Shown in pieces: positions 19,279 to 26,905 of a stretch of DNA of 64,000 bases. Source of the stretch: Lachnospiraceae bacterium UBA7205 (lineage in GTDB: Bacteria > Bacillota > Clostridia > Lachnospirales > Lachnospiraceae); the NCBI GenBank assembly GCA_002490665.1, contig DKUL01000056.1, positions 1-64,000 of the forward strand, given 5' to 3'. The notes under the pieces were generated by a model. It saw only the letters and a list, made by a program, of their open reading frames with translations. It was not told the origin of the DNA and did not search any database. The translations under genes and the position numbers were made by a program. Every line of letters begins with the position of its first letter. The first letter of the stretch is position 1.

Positions 19279-19304
19279 ATGACACAGGTTTCCGCCTGTG
19301 TCAT
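19279..19304 (+). terminator. Hairpin ATGACACAGG / CCTGTGTCAT
   Basis: Ten-base perfect stem with a six-base loop, between repeat copy D and the toxin promoter; also present in the inverted copy near 20675-20710. It would insulate the toxin promoter from upstream transcription. Confidence 0.6.
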
Positions 19305-19336
19305 TTGCTTTACGTGAACATATGTTAGATACTTTG

Positions 19337-19365
19337 TTGACATTATGTGTCAGAAAATGTAAAAT
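19337..19365 (+). promoter_or_regulatory. Promoter of the putative toxin mRNA
   Basis: TTGACA (19337-19342), 17-base spacer, TAAAAT (19360-19365), about 47 bases before the toxin start codon. Confidence 0.75.
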
Positions 19366-19411
19366 CTTGTTGTTGCCCCTCTTATACTGGCTTCAGGAAG
19401 GAGGTGAAGCA

Positions 19412-19498
19412 ATGGATAGTTTTACATCATTTTTAGTGTCTGTCACCGCTGGCATCTTAGTTTATTACCTTTGCAAATGGATTGACAGCATACGTTAA
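19412..19498 (+). CDS. Putative type I toxin, 28-residue hydrophobic peptide (Fst/Ldr-like)
   Basis: The peptide is one hydrophobic helix (MDSFTSFLVSVTAGILVYYL) followed by a short charged tail CKWIDSIR, resembling Fst/Ldr-type membrane toxins in length and layout. AAGGAGGTG lies at ideal spacing. A consensus promoter upstream, a bidirectional terminator downstream and a convergent antisense promoter make a complete par-like module. The Fst core Pro is absent, so it would be a diverged member. Toxicity is inferred from architecture, not shown. Confidence 0.75.
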   Translation: MDSFTSFLVSVTAGILVYYLCKWIDSIR

Positions 19499-19540
19499 AA
19501 GAGGGCAACCTCAAAAGGCTTGACAACCAAAAGTAGTCAG

Positions 19541-19573
19541 AAACCCCCAAGGGCCGCAAACACTTGGGGGTTT
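19541..19573. terminator. Bidirectional terminator shared by toxin mRNA and antisense RNA
   Basis: AAACCCCCAAG (19541-19551) pairs with CTTGGGGGTTT (19563-19573). Transcripts from both sides run into it, so toxin mRNA and antisense RNA overlap here and can pair. Confidence 0.8.
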
Positions 19574-19608
19574 CATTAGTTACCACAATGGATAGCTACA
19601 TCATTTAT
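19541..19608 (-). ncRNA. Putative antitoxin RNA
   Basis: Predicted from the promoter at 19615-19643, about 70 nucleotides, ending in the shared terminator. Besides the terminator it carries, at 19586-19606, a second copy of the toxin start region: CAATGGATAG then ACATCATTT, matching 19410-19419 and 19424-19432. The RNA is thus complementary to the toxin ribosome entry site at a distance, as the direct repeats of the pAD1 par RNAs are. Confidence 0.7.
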
Positions 19609-19614
19609 GATGCT

Positions 19615-19643
19615 AGTATAGCATATGCATTTTCAGATTGCAA
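19615..19643 (-). promoter_or_regulatory. Promoter of the putative antitoxin RNA
   Basis: On the minus strand TTGCAA (19638-19643), 17-base spacer, TATACT (19615-19620), with the TTTGTCATACAA motif just upstream. Confidence 0.75.
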
Positions 19644-19851
19644 GATTCTTTGTATGACAAATTTCCTTCAGGAAAAATGGATTGCCGGTTTTTTGTCTTA
19701 CAAATAACAAAGGGCATAAAACAGCTTACAGCACTTGCATTCCACTGTCCCATACCCTTTTGAAATTGATGATTAACATGATAATATCACACCTGGTTCC
19801 TAAAATCAGCATAAACTGACAATAATTCCGCCAGCTCCAAATGGAATAGAC

Positions 19852-19953
19852 CCCCCAAGTGTTACCAGCCCTTGGGGGATCGTTTGCAATGTCAGAATTG
19901 CAATACTAGTTTTTGCCTATGGCAATTATAGCATTTGCATTTTCAAATTGCAA
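19852..19953 (-). ncRNA. Second antisense-RNA unit (orphan)
   Basis: Promoter TTGCAA (19948-19953), 17-base spacer, TATAAT (19925-19930) on the minus strand; transcript from about 19918 to a terminator CCCCCAAG / CTTGGGGG (19852-19878). Same design as the antitoxin RNA at 19.6 kb but no toxin frame lies opposite it. The stretch to either side holds no convincing gene. Confidence 0.55.
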
Positions 19954-20063
19954 GATTCTTTGTATGACAAATTTCATGACAAATTTCCCTGAAAAATCTG
20001 TCATACAAACATAAGACAGCTGCCTGCGTATATGTTCTGGCACATCCCCTAGACACCATAACC

Positions 20064-20154
20064 CTTAATCAGAGTCCAGGGCTCGAGCCCCTGGCGGTGT
20101 ACGAAGGCACTATTTTTGAAGCGTAGGCTTTGGGGATAGTGTTTTTATTTTGTC
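20064..20154 (+). repeat. attR-like direct repeat (partial tRNA-Lys)
   Basis: Ninety-one-base copy of 18265-18357, including the tRNA T-arm and acceptor 3' strand (GCGGTGT instead of GCGGTGC) and 53 bases beyond. No 5' tRNA half is present, so it is not a functional tRNA. Confidence 0.8.
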
Positions 20155-20303
20155 ATACAAATCGGGGATTTTGGACACCCTTATTAATAAAAGTTAAGGT
20201 GCCTAAAAGATGCATCGGAACAGATAACCGGATTTTGCATAGAATCTGTCATACATTTTGTGGAATGTCTCCGGAACCTGAAGAAATTTGTCATACAAGA
20301 ATT

Positions 20304-20412
20304 TTGCGATTTGAAAATGCATATACTATAATTGCCATAGGCAAAGGATATAGAGTCATGCATTGGCTCATTTCAAGCGAAAACCCCAAGGGCTGCGAAC
20401 ACTTGGGGTTTT
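20304..20412 (+). ncRNA. Third antisense-RNA unit (orphan)
   Basis: TTGCGA (20304-20309), 17-base spacer, TATAAT (20327-20332) on the plus strand; transcript from about 20339 to the terminator AAAACCCCAAG / CTTGGGGTTTT (20380-20412). It shares the ATTGCCATAGGCAAA start and the flanking TCTATTCCATT with the unit at 19.9 kb. A fourth, weaker promoter copy (TTGTAA, TAAACT) lies at about 20507-20535. Confidence 0.55.
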
Positions 20413-20562
20413 CTATTCCATTCAGAGCTGGCTTATTACTCAGGCTTGTTACCGTACAAAAATCCGGCAATCCGGTTTTTCCGAAAAAATTTGTCTTACA
20501 AAGAATCTTGTAATTCAAGAATGTATATGCTAAACTTTTTCTGACAAGTGAATGTGTTAAAA

Positions 20563-20763
20563 TCCAATGTTTTCCCCTCCTTTCGGTTCCCAGTGGGAGG
20601 GGGCAACAACAACATCTTGCATTTTCCAGCATATATTGTCAATAAAGTATCTAACATATGTTCACGTTAAACAGATGACACAAACAAAAAACTGTGTCAT
20701 CTGTTTTTATTATGAAGTCTCATGCAGAAGAAATATGCCGCTGAATCGGCGCATGGATTTTGG
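20563..20763 (-). repeat. Inverted duplicate of 19219-19419 (decayed toxin unit with hairpin repeat D')
   Basis: The reverse complement carries, in order, the second hairpin of the dispersed repeat (CATGCAGA, TATGCCGCT, GGCGCATGG), the ATGACACAG hairpin, TTGACA (20637-20642) with a decayed -10 (CAAGAT), the GTTGTTGCCCC segment and an AGGAGGGG site, but only a few codons of a degraded toxin start (TTG GAT). Promoter and ribosome site persist while the peptide is lost. Confidence 0.7.
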
Positions 20764-20793
20764 TGTCAACATCATTTTTGATGCTACCCACTT

Positions 20794-20829
20794 TTAACAT
20801 ATGCTGTCAATCCATTTGCAAATCGCCGC
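20794..20829 (-). pseudogene. Toxin C-terminal remnant
   Basis: The minus strand encodes ICKWIDSIC then TAA, matching LCKWIDSIR of the intact toxin, and the following bases resemble the toxin 3' flank (GTTAAAAG, then a GTAGCATC-like antisense start). A third copy of the module, lacking its N-terminal half. Confidence 0.6.
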
Positions 20830-20914
20830 ACAATTCATGTTGCAGAAATATGGCAAAGCGTTTAAAATGGAATCATAAACAACATTACTGCCCTTTGAAA
20901 GAAGATGAATTTTT

Positions 20915-22297
20915 ATGAATAGGATACGGAACAGCAAAACCGGAGACTTCAATAACACTGTAAGCAATGCCATTATAAAGGATACGCTGCATATGGCATG
21001 GCCTGCGGTGTGCGAGTCTTTTTTTGTCTCGCTTGCCGGCATGATTGATTCGCTGATGGTGAGCACCATGGGCTCCTACGCGGTGGCGGCAGTCGGTCTG
21101 ACCACACAACCCAAATTCATGGGACTTTCCGTTTTCATTGCAGTGAATGTCGCTGTGTCTGCGCTTGTTGCGCGAAGGCGCGGTGAAAAAAAGAAGGACG
21201 AGGCAAACCGCATCTTACTGACAGCAGTCTTTTTTATTTTTGCAGCCATCGCGGTTGTGTCTACCCTGTGTGTGGTATTTGCCAACCAGATTATCCACTT
21301 TTGCGGTTCAGCCGAGGACACACATGACACAGCTGTCATTTATTTTCGCATTATCATGGGCGGAATGATTTTTAACGTGATTTCCATGGGCATCAATGCG
21401 GCGCAAAGAGGCGCCGGAAATACAATTATTGCCATGCGGACAAACATCACCTCAAATGTCGTGAATGTCATTGGTAATTATCTGCTTATCAATGGGCACC
21501 TTGGTTTTCCCGCACTCGGCATTTACGGCGCTGCCATCGCCACCGTGTTTGGCACAGTCGTTGCATGCATCATGAGTGTGTGTTCCCTACTGAAAAAAGA
21601 CAATTTTGTAAGCCTGCCCTACATCATTCAGCAGAAAATACAATTTTCCATTGTCTCACTAACGCGGATTGTCAAAGTGGGATATTCCGTATTCATCGAA
21701 CAGGTGCTGATGCGGATTGGCTTCATGTCCACTGCGATGATGGCGGCAGGACTTGGAACGGCAGCAATGGCAGCGCACCAGGTCGGCATGAATATTCTGG
21801 GGCTGACCTTCTCTTTCGGCGACGGTATGCAGGTTGCCGCAGTCGCACTGATTGGACGCAGCCTTGGGGAAGGCTCACCCGAAAAGGCAAAGGAGTACGG
21901 AAGGGTCTGCAGGCGCATCGGAATGTGCATTTCCATCTCGCTGGCAGTCATTTACTTTCTGGGCGGAGAAGCGCTTTACAGGCTATTTTTTGAGGAGGAC
22001 AATATTGTTGCCTACGGTGTACAGATTATCCATGTCGTCATTTTTATTGTGCTGTTCCAGGTTTCCCAGGTCATCTATATGGGGTGTCTGCGCGGCGCGG
22101 GCGACACGACATACACCGCGCTTGCCTCGACTGTCAGCGTCACGGTCATCCGGACACTCTTCTCCTACCTGTGCGGTATCGTGTTTGCATGGGGCATCCC
22201 CGGAATCTGGCTCGGAATCCTTGCCGACCAGATATCGCGGTTCCTGTTTGCATCCATTCGGTTCAAGGCGGGAAAATGGACGAAAATTAAAATATAA
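20915..22297 (+). CDS. MATE family efflux transporter
   Basis: 460 residues with about twelve hydrophobic segments. The two MATE halves are visible (first half around WPAVCESFFVSLAGMIDSLM, second half around GYSVFIEQVLMRIGFMST). Typical length for NorM/DinF-type antiporters that export drugs or cationic compounds using Na+ or H+. The ATG follows GAAAGAAGATG, a weak site. Immediate upstream sequence is toxin-module debris, so its promoter has probably been rearranged. The hemerythrin gene follows after 86 bases with its own promoter. Confidence 0.88.
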   Translation: MNRIRNSKTGDFNNTVSNAIIKDTLHMAWPAVCESFFVSLAGMIDSLMVSTMGSYAVAAVGLTTQPKFMGLSVFIAVNVAVSALVARRRGEKKKDEANRILLTAVFFIFAAIAVVSTLCVVFANQIIHFCGSAEDTHDTAVIYFRIIMGGMIFNVISMGINAAQRGAGNTIIAMRTNITSNVVNVIGNYLLINGHLGFPALGIYGAAIATVFGTVVACIMSVCSLLKKDNFVSLPYIIQQKIQFSIVSLTRIVKVGYSVFIEQVLMRIGFMSTAMMAAGLGTAAMAAHQVGMNILGLTFSFGDGMQVAAVALIGRSLGEGSPEKAKEYGRVCRRIGMCISISLAVIYFLGGEALYRLFFEEDNIVAYGVQIIHVVIFIVLFQVSQVIYMGCLRGAGDTTYTALASTVSVTVIRTLFSYLCGIVFAWGIPGIWLGILADQISRFLFASIRFKAGKWTKIKI

Positions 22298-22323
22298 AAG
22301 ATATAACACAGCACAAAAAATTG

Positions 22324-22332
22324 TGGTATAAT
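22324..22332 (+). promoter_or_regulatory. Extended -10 promoter before the hemerythrin gene
   Basis: TGGTATAAT, an extended -10 element without a clear -35, about 50 bases before the start codon. Confidence 0.6.
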
Positions 22333-22383
22333 GGACAAAGAAATTTAAGATTGTTATAACAAACAGGAAAGGATGGTAATGAC

Positions 22384-23220
22384 ATGACATTTGAATTTAC
22401 GGATGACTGTATCACAGGTATAGATACCATAGACGACGAGCACAGAAATCTTTTTGCGCTCCTCTCCAAGGCTTATATTCTTGCAAGCACAGACTATCAC
22501 AGCGACTATTACCAGGAATTAAAAAATATTATTGAGGAGCTTGACCAGTACGCGGAGACGCATTTTGCACACGAGGAGGCATACATGATGCAGATTCGCG
22601 ACCCAGAACTCATACGGCAGCGCGCACAGCATGATTTCTTCCGCGACAAAGTGCGTGAATTTGAGTTTGTAAACATTGATGACGAAAGGGAACAGCAGAA
22701 CGTGCTTACCGAACTCGTGAAATTCCTCGCAAAATGGCTTTACCGCCATATCCTGAGCAGCGACATCCTTATTGGAAAGCTCCCGCCGCTTGAGGAGTGG
22801 ATGGTTCGTGAAAATCCCTGCGAATTTACGGACGAGTACCTTACTGGCATCGAGCTTGTCGACATTGAGCACAAGGAGCTTTTCCGGATTGTCGACAAGG
22901 CAAACCGGCTCGTCAAGTCATTCGATAACCTCTCCGGTTTTGACAATATTATGGATATCCTGAACGAGCTAAAAGAATACACAAAGGAACATTTCACCGA
23001 CGAGGAAGAATACATGGAAAGCATTCACTATGAAGGCCTGGATGCACAAAAGCGGGCACATGAAGCATTTATAGACAAACTCAGCAACATCGACCCGAAC
23101 CAGCTTGAAGAGAACCCGCAGGAAAATCTACAAGAGCTGCTTGAATTTTTGCTTGGCTGGCTCATCAACCACATCCTACATACAGACAAGAAAATACCCT
23201 CTGTCATAAACATCGAGTAG
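22384..23220 (+). CDS. Tandem bacteriohemerythrin (two domains)
   Basis: 278 residues, two hemerythrin domains of about 135 residues joined by a short linker (near LPPLEEWMV). Each keeps the di-iron ligands: domain 1 has DDEHRNL, HFAHEEAYM, QHDFF and HILSSD; domain 2 has DIEHKEL, HFTDEEEYM, AHEAF and HILHTD. Such proteins bind oxygen reversibly and may store, scavenge or sense it in anaerobes. No signalling domain is attached. The stop codon TAG lies inside the first hairpin of repeat copy E (ATC GAG TAG). Confidence 0.9.
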   Translation: MTFEFTDDCITGIDTIDDEHRNLFALLSKAYILASTDYHSDYYQELKNIIEELDQYAETHFAHEEAYMMQIRDPELIRQRAQHDFFRDKVREFEFVNIDDEREQQNVLTELVKFLAKWLYRHILSSDILIGKLPPLEEWMVRENPCEFTDEYLTGIELVDIEHKELFRIVDKANRLVKSFDNLSGFDNIMDILNELKEYTKEHFTDEEEYMESIHYEGLDAQKRAHEAFIDKLSNIDPNQLEENPQENLQELLEFLLGWLINHILHTDKKIPSVINIE

Positions 23221-23301
23221 GGAAGAGCCATCTTCCCCTACTCGTCGCGCGACCCGCATGCCGTGAAACAGCAAACTTCCATATGCGGGTCTGCGCATAA
23301 A
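23212..23301 (+). repeat. Double-hairpin dispersed repeat, copy E1
   Basis: First hairpin CGAGTAGGGAAG / CTTCCCCTACTCG, then CGCGCG, second stem GACCCGCAT / ATGCGGGTC (sequence unlike the other copies but fully paired), AAACTTCC motif, end TGCGCATAAA. It overlaps the end of the hemerythrin gene. Confidence 0.8.
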
Positions 23302-23339
23302 GGAAAAGACCACCGGTTCCAATGCTGGTGGTCTTTTCC
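23302..23339. terminator. Terminator between repeat copies E1 and E2
   Basis: GGAAAAGACCACC (23302-23314) pairs with GGTGGTCTTTTCC (23327-23339). Serves the convergent hemerythrin and CPBP genes. Confidence 0.85.
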
Positions 23340-23340
23340 A

Positions 23341-23402
23341 TGTCAGCAGGCTGACGAATGCCCGGTGCTCGAGTAGTGGAGAAGGTCATTCCACTACTCG
23401 GT
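23341..23402 (-). repeat. Double-hairpin dispersed repeat, copy E2 (truncated, inverted)
   Basis: The minus strand reads CGAGTAGTGGAATG / CTCCACTACTCG, then CACCGGGCATTCG and the inner hairpin GTCAGCCTGCTGAC. It is close to copy A in sequence but lacks the closing half. The CPBP gene takes its TAG stop from the first hairpin. Confidence 0.75.
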
Positions 23403-24494
23403 TTTGTCACGAACTTCTACCGGATGCTTTTTCATGGATACAAGGCAGAGCGCTGCCACAACGATAAACGGAAGCCCGGACAAAATTCCCGTGGGCGCAG
23501 GACCCACAAAGTAATTGCCACCGTCAAACGTAAGCAGTGTCGCCTGTGACATCATGACATTGACTGTGCTGTGCGCAAATACCGATGGGAATACGCTTCC
23601 CGTCCGCAGGCAGAGATATGAGTAGATAATTCCTGTCACAGTGCCAAAGATGCACATTGCCAGAATATTCACGACCGGGAATCCTGCATTTGCGCTTCCA
23701 TAGTAATAACCGACGGCAACAAGCGGCGCATACCAGAGACCGGATGCAAAACCGCACAGAACCATGGATGGAACCGCGCCAAGCCTTCTGTAAAGCTTGG
23801 GAAGCAGATATGCACGGAATCCCCATTCTTCACCAAAGCTGTTGATGATGTCAAGCACTGCTGCCGTAAATACCTTAATCAGCAAATCTGTCCGGTAGAC
23901 CGCCATAATATCTATATTGTCCGTCTGAACATTTTTATCCGCCATACTCGCACTGTAGACCGTCATGAAATTGCCCATCTGCGGGTCAAAATTGTCCCTG
24001 AAAACAAGAAAATAAATCACTGCGCCCAAAAATGTCAGCGCGGTCATGCCAAACCAGCCAGCCAGAAACAAGAGTTTATGCTCCATAAAGTTAAACTGCA
24101 GCCCGGACTTTGCAAGCCCCTCCCGCGTCGCTATCCTTGCCACCACCACGGACAGCGCCGGTGTGAGCATCAGCTGGGAAACCATATTTGCCGCCTCCTG
24201 TACGGCTTCGGCATTCCCGCTGCGGTACATCGGAATAATGCTGAAAAACTCCGTGAGCCACGCAACGCCGAAGCATAACCCCATAAAAATCAAAAGACGC
24301 TTCGTCTCAACCTTTTTGTCCGTCACACCGACAAGTTCTTTCTGCTTTACCTGGGGCTGGGGCTGCTGCCGCTTAAATTTTTCCGTAATGTCAAAAGCAT
24401 TCGTCTCCCCGCCCTCATTTTCCACTTCATTTTCTGCCGCTTCATCCTGATTCATTTCTTTTTCTTCCTGTGTCCCTTTTTCCAATTCTGCCAT
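23394..24494 (-). CDS. CPBP family intramembrane protease-like protein
   Basis: 366 residues: an acidic cytoplasmic N-terminus of about 65 residues, then about eight hydrophobic segments. The CPBP (CAAX protease/bacteriocin-processing, Abi) motif 1 is GEEWGFRAYLLPKL and motif 3 is VFAHSTVNVMM. Motif 2, usually FxxxH, reads GLWYAPL, so one expected catalytic or metal His is replaced by Tyr; activity is doubtful. GGAGG precedes the ATG. It follows the ABC exporter gene by 61 bases, probably in the same transcript. The stop codon comes from repeat copy E2 (ACC GAG TAG). Confidence 0.82.
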   Translation of the reverse strand: MAELEKGTQEEKEMNQDEAAENEVENEGGETNAFDITEKFKRQQPQPQVKQKELVGVTDKKVETKRLLIFMGLCFGVAWLTEFFSIIPMYRSGNAEAVQEAANMVSQLMLTPALSVVVARIATREGLAKSGLQFNFMEHKLLFLAGWFGMTALTFLGAVIYFLVFRDNFDPQMGNFMTVYSASMADKNVQTDNIDIMAVYRTDLLIKVFTAAVLDIINSFGEEWGFRAYLLPKLYRRLGAVPSMVLCGFASGLWYAPLVAVGYYYGSANAGFPVVNILAMCIFGTVTGIIYSYLCLRTGSVFPSVFAHSTVNVMMSQATLLTFDGGNYFVGPAPTGILSGLPFIVVAALCLVSMKKHPVEVRDKTE

Positions 24495-24555
24495 ATTAAT
24501 CCTCCATGCCGCCTTTGGCGGCTCAAATAGGAATGAAAAACGCCGAATTTTTCGG

Positions 24556-26334
24556 TTATTTTATTTCATTTGCCATCCTGTAAAAATGATGGTAAATGCC
24601 GCCAAGCGCCATCAGTTCCTCATGGTTTCCTTCTTCCACAATTCCCTCGTCCGTCAATACCAGTATCCTGTCAGAATTCCTGATACTGGAAAGCCTGTGG
24701 GCAATTGTGAGTGTCGTGCGCCCCTTTGCCAGCTCGTTGAGCGATTTTGCAACCGCGTACTCACTTTCATTGTCAAGGGCGGAGGTCGCCTCGTCCAGTA
24801 TCAGTATCGGCGGATTTTTCAAAAATACCCTGGCAATGCTAATCCGCTGTTTCTGCCCGCCGGAAAGCTTTACCCCGCGTTCACCGACATATGTGTCATA
24901 TTTATCCTTGAGATTCTGGATGAACTCATCCGCCCCGGCGCGTTTTGCGGCTTCCATTACTTCCTCATAGGATGCGCCCGGTTTTCCGTAGGCAATATTG
25001 TCATAGACAGTTCCGGAAAAAAGGTATACCTCCTGCTGCACGACACCGATGCTCTGCCTGAGGCTTCTCAATGTCAGTTTCTTAATGTTCCTGCCGTCCA
25101 GTGTTATCTCGCCGCACGACACATCATAGAACCTTGGTATCAGGTTGCAAAGTGTCGTTTTTCCCCCGCCCGACGGGCCGACGATGGCAAGCTTTTCCCC
25201 TGCATGTATGCGCAGGTTCAGGTTCGCAAACACCCTGTTATGGTCATCCGGGTATTCAAAGCTGACATTGTCAAATACGATTTCTCCCTTTGGACTGACA
25301 ATATCCACGGCATCTTCGTCATCAAAAATTTCAATATCCGCGTCCATAATCTGCAAAAAACGCTCGATTCCCGTAATGCCCCGCTGAAACTGTTCGGCAA
25401 ACTCGATAATCCTTCGAATCGTGGCAATCAGTGTGGAGACATACATCACATACGCCACCATGTCGCCGGGAAGGATTTTTCCGTCCATCAGGAAAAAACC
25501 GCCGCCAATAATAATTGTAAGATACATAAGCCCGTCAAAAACCCTTGTGGAGGTACTGAATATTCCCATCAGCATGTACGAGCGCGTCTTTATTTTCAAA
25601 AATGCCTGATTGCCCTCTTCGAACTTCTCCGACTCAAGCGCCTCGTTCGTAAATGCCTTTACCACCTTCTGCCCGAGCAGGCTGTCCTCTATCTTTGCAT
25701 TCAGCTCACCAATCTGGTTTCTCTGCTCGCTGAATGTCCTGCGCATCTTTTTGTTGATGCTCCTGCACACCACCGTCATAATCGGTACAAACACAAAAAT
25801 CATCAGTGTGAGCGGCAGATGAATCCGTCCCAGAATCATGAACGAAATCACAATCTTGATTGCCGCAATAAAAAATTCCTCCGGACAGTGATGCGCAAAC
25901 TCCGTCACTTCAAACAGGTCATTCGTAATCCTGCCCATAATCTGACCGACCTTTGTATTGTTAAAATATGTATTGGACAGCTGCTGCAAATGCGCATATG
26001 CTGCGCGCCGCATGTCCGTCTCTATCCTTGCCCCCATCACATGCCCTGTGTCCGCCATGTAGTAATTTGCCAGCGCGTCTATAATGCGCAGCACAAAGTA
26101 AACAAGCGCCAGACCAATTACCATGCGCGCCGTCAAAAGCGCCACATCCTCCAGCGCCGTGTTTGTAATCTGCCGGATAATCAGCGGAAGCACAATCTCA
26201 CAGACCGTCGTGAGTGCCGCACAGAATAAATCTGCGCACAAGGTCCTGCGGTATGGCTTAAAATACGGCAGAAACCGCCGGATAAGCACGTCTGTCGGGT
26301 ATTCGTTTTTTGAAGCCTGTCTATTCTTGTCCAT
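24556..26334 (-). CDS. ABC exporter (MsbA/MDR-like half-transporter)
   Basis: 592 residues: type-1 exporter membrane domain (residues 25-320) and ATPase (345-590) with Walker A GPSGGGKTT, signature LSGGQKQR, Walker B ILILDEATSALD and switch His IAHRLSS. It could work as a homodimer, since no second half-transporter adjoins it. The start overlaps the preceding gene by 14 bases, with AAGGTGG as ribosome site. Lipid or drug export is typical of the family; no substrate evidence here. Confidence 0.9.
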   Translation of the reverse strand: MDKNRQASKNEYPTDVLIRRFLPYFKPYRRTLCADLFCAALTTVCEIVLPLIIRQITNTALEDVALLTARMVIGLALVYFVLRIIDALANYYMADTGHVMGARIETDMRRAAYAHLQQLSNTYFNNTKVGQIMGRITNDLFEVTEFAHHCPEEFFIAAIKIVISFMILGRIHLPLTLMIFVFVPIMTVVCRSINKKMRRTFSEQRNQIGELNAKIEDSLLGQKVVKAFTNEALESEKFEEGNQAFLKIKTRSYMLMGIFSTSTRVFDGLMYLTIIIGGGFFLMDGKILPGDMVAYVMYVSTLIATIRRIIEFAEQFQRGITGIERFLQIMDADIEIFDDEDAVDIVSPKGEIVFDNVSFEYPDDHNRVFANLNLRIHAGEKLAIVGPSGGGKTTLCNLIPRFYDVSCGEITLDGRNIKKLTLRSLRQSIGVVQQEVYLFSGTVYDNIAYGKPGASYEEVMEAAKRAGADEFIQNLKDKYDTYVGERGVKLSGGQKQRISIARVFLKNPPILILDEATSALDNESEYAVAKSLNELAKGRTTLTIAHRLSSIRNSDRILVLTDEGIVEEGNHEELMALGGIYHHFYRMANEIK

Positions 26335-26905
26335 CCATGTCCACCACCTTAATCATCAATTCTGTCCCGGTTACCATTTTATCCCTTGTAAGGATGAGCA
26401 GCCGGTATTTCAAAAACGGATTCAGGTTCTGTATCACCTTCTCCCTGTCCGTAATGCCAAATTTCCGCCCTTCCAGCTCCTCATAGCTGCAGTCCATAAA
26501 TATAAGAACACATCTGCACCGCGCATGGTACAGCTTCAGATATGCACAAAGACGATCCAAATCCGCAGTGTTATCCACATTTTCATCCACAATATCCCCC
26601 ATGCCGTCACTTTCTGAAAATGCCCTTCCCATCAATATAAATGACATTGGTGTCACCTTTGAGCATATGCCGCATCTTCCCCAGTAGACCATATTGCTCC
26701 GCATGTTCTGAAACATCCTGTCGTGCTGTTTCAGGGAGGACACGGCATCCTTTATGGAACCATGAACCGCTTCCAGGTCACCTGACAGATTCGCCACAAA
26801 GGCAATTTCCGGTTCATGTCCCCTCACCGCCGCATTTGCGGGCGCATGGAATATCCTGTCCACCCTCTTATTTAATTCCAGTTTTTGAAGTTTTGTCAGT
26901 GCCAT
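26321..26905 (-). CDS. Conserved-looking protein of unknown function, 194 residues
   Basis: Soluble protein, no membrane segment or recognised domain. It has a charged helical N-terminus (MALTKLQKLELNKRVDRIFH), a Cys-containing stretch GRCGICSKV and a hydrophobic beta strand CVLIFMDCSYEE. AAAAGGAAATAAC precedes the ATG. It overlaps the ABC exporter gene downstream and the 81-residue gene upstream, so all are probably translated from one mRNA. I do not recognise the family. Confidence 0.65.
   Translation of the reverse strand: MALTKLQKLELNKRVDRIFHAPANAAVRGHEPEIAFVANLSGDLEAVHGSIKDAVSSLKQHDRMFQNMRSNMVYWGRCGICSKVTPMSFILMGRAFSESDGMGDIVDENVDNTADLDRLCAYLKLYHARCRCVLIFMDCSYEELEGRKFGITDREKVIQNLNPFLKYRLLILTRDKMVTGTELMIKVVDMDGQE

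Larger units (their letters stand above)
18365..20502. repeat. Scattered TTTGTCATACAA motifs (about ten copies, both strands)
   Basis: Copies seen at 18365, 18409, 19691 (CTTACA variant), 19997, 20148, 20245, 20287 and 20490 (CTTACA variant) on the plus strand, and at 19651 and 19961 on the minus strand. Four of them lie directly upstream of the antisense-RNA promoter unit; two lie next to the att-like repeats. They could be recombinase arm sites, a promoter-linked regulator site or debris of duplicated units. Confidence 0.65.

Noticed and set aside
18358..20063. Prophage
   Set aside because: Only a truncated recombinase and one small gene are present; no phage structural, replication or lysis genes.
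20064..20154. Second functional tRNA gene
   Set aside because: Only the 3' half is present, without D-arm or 5' acceptor strand.
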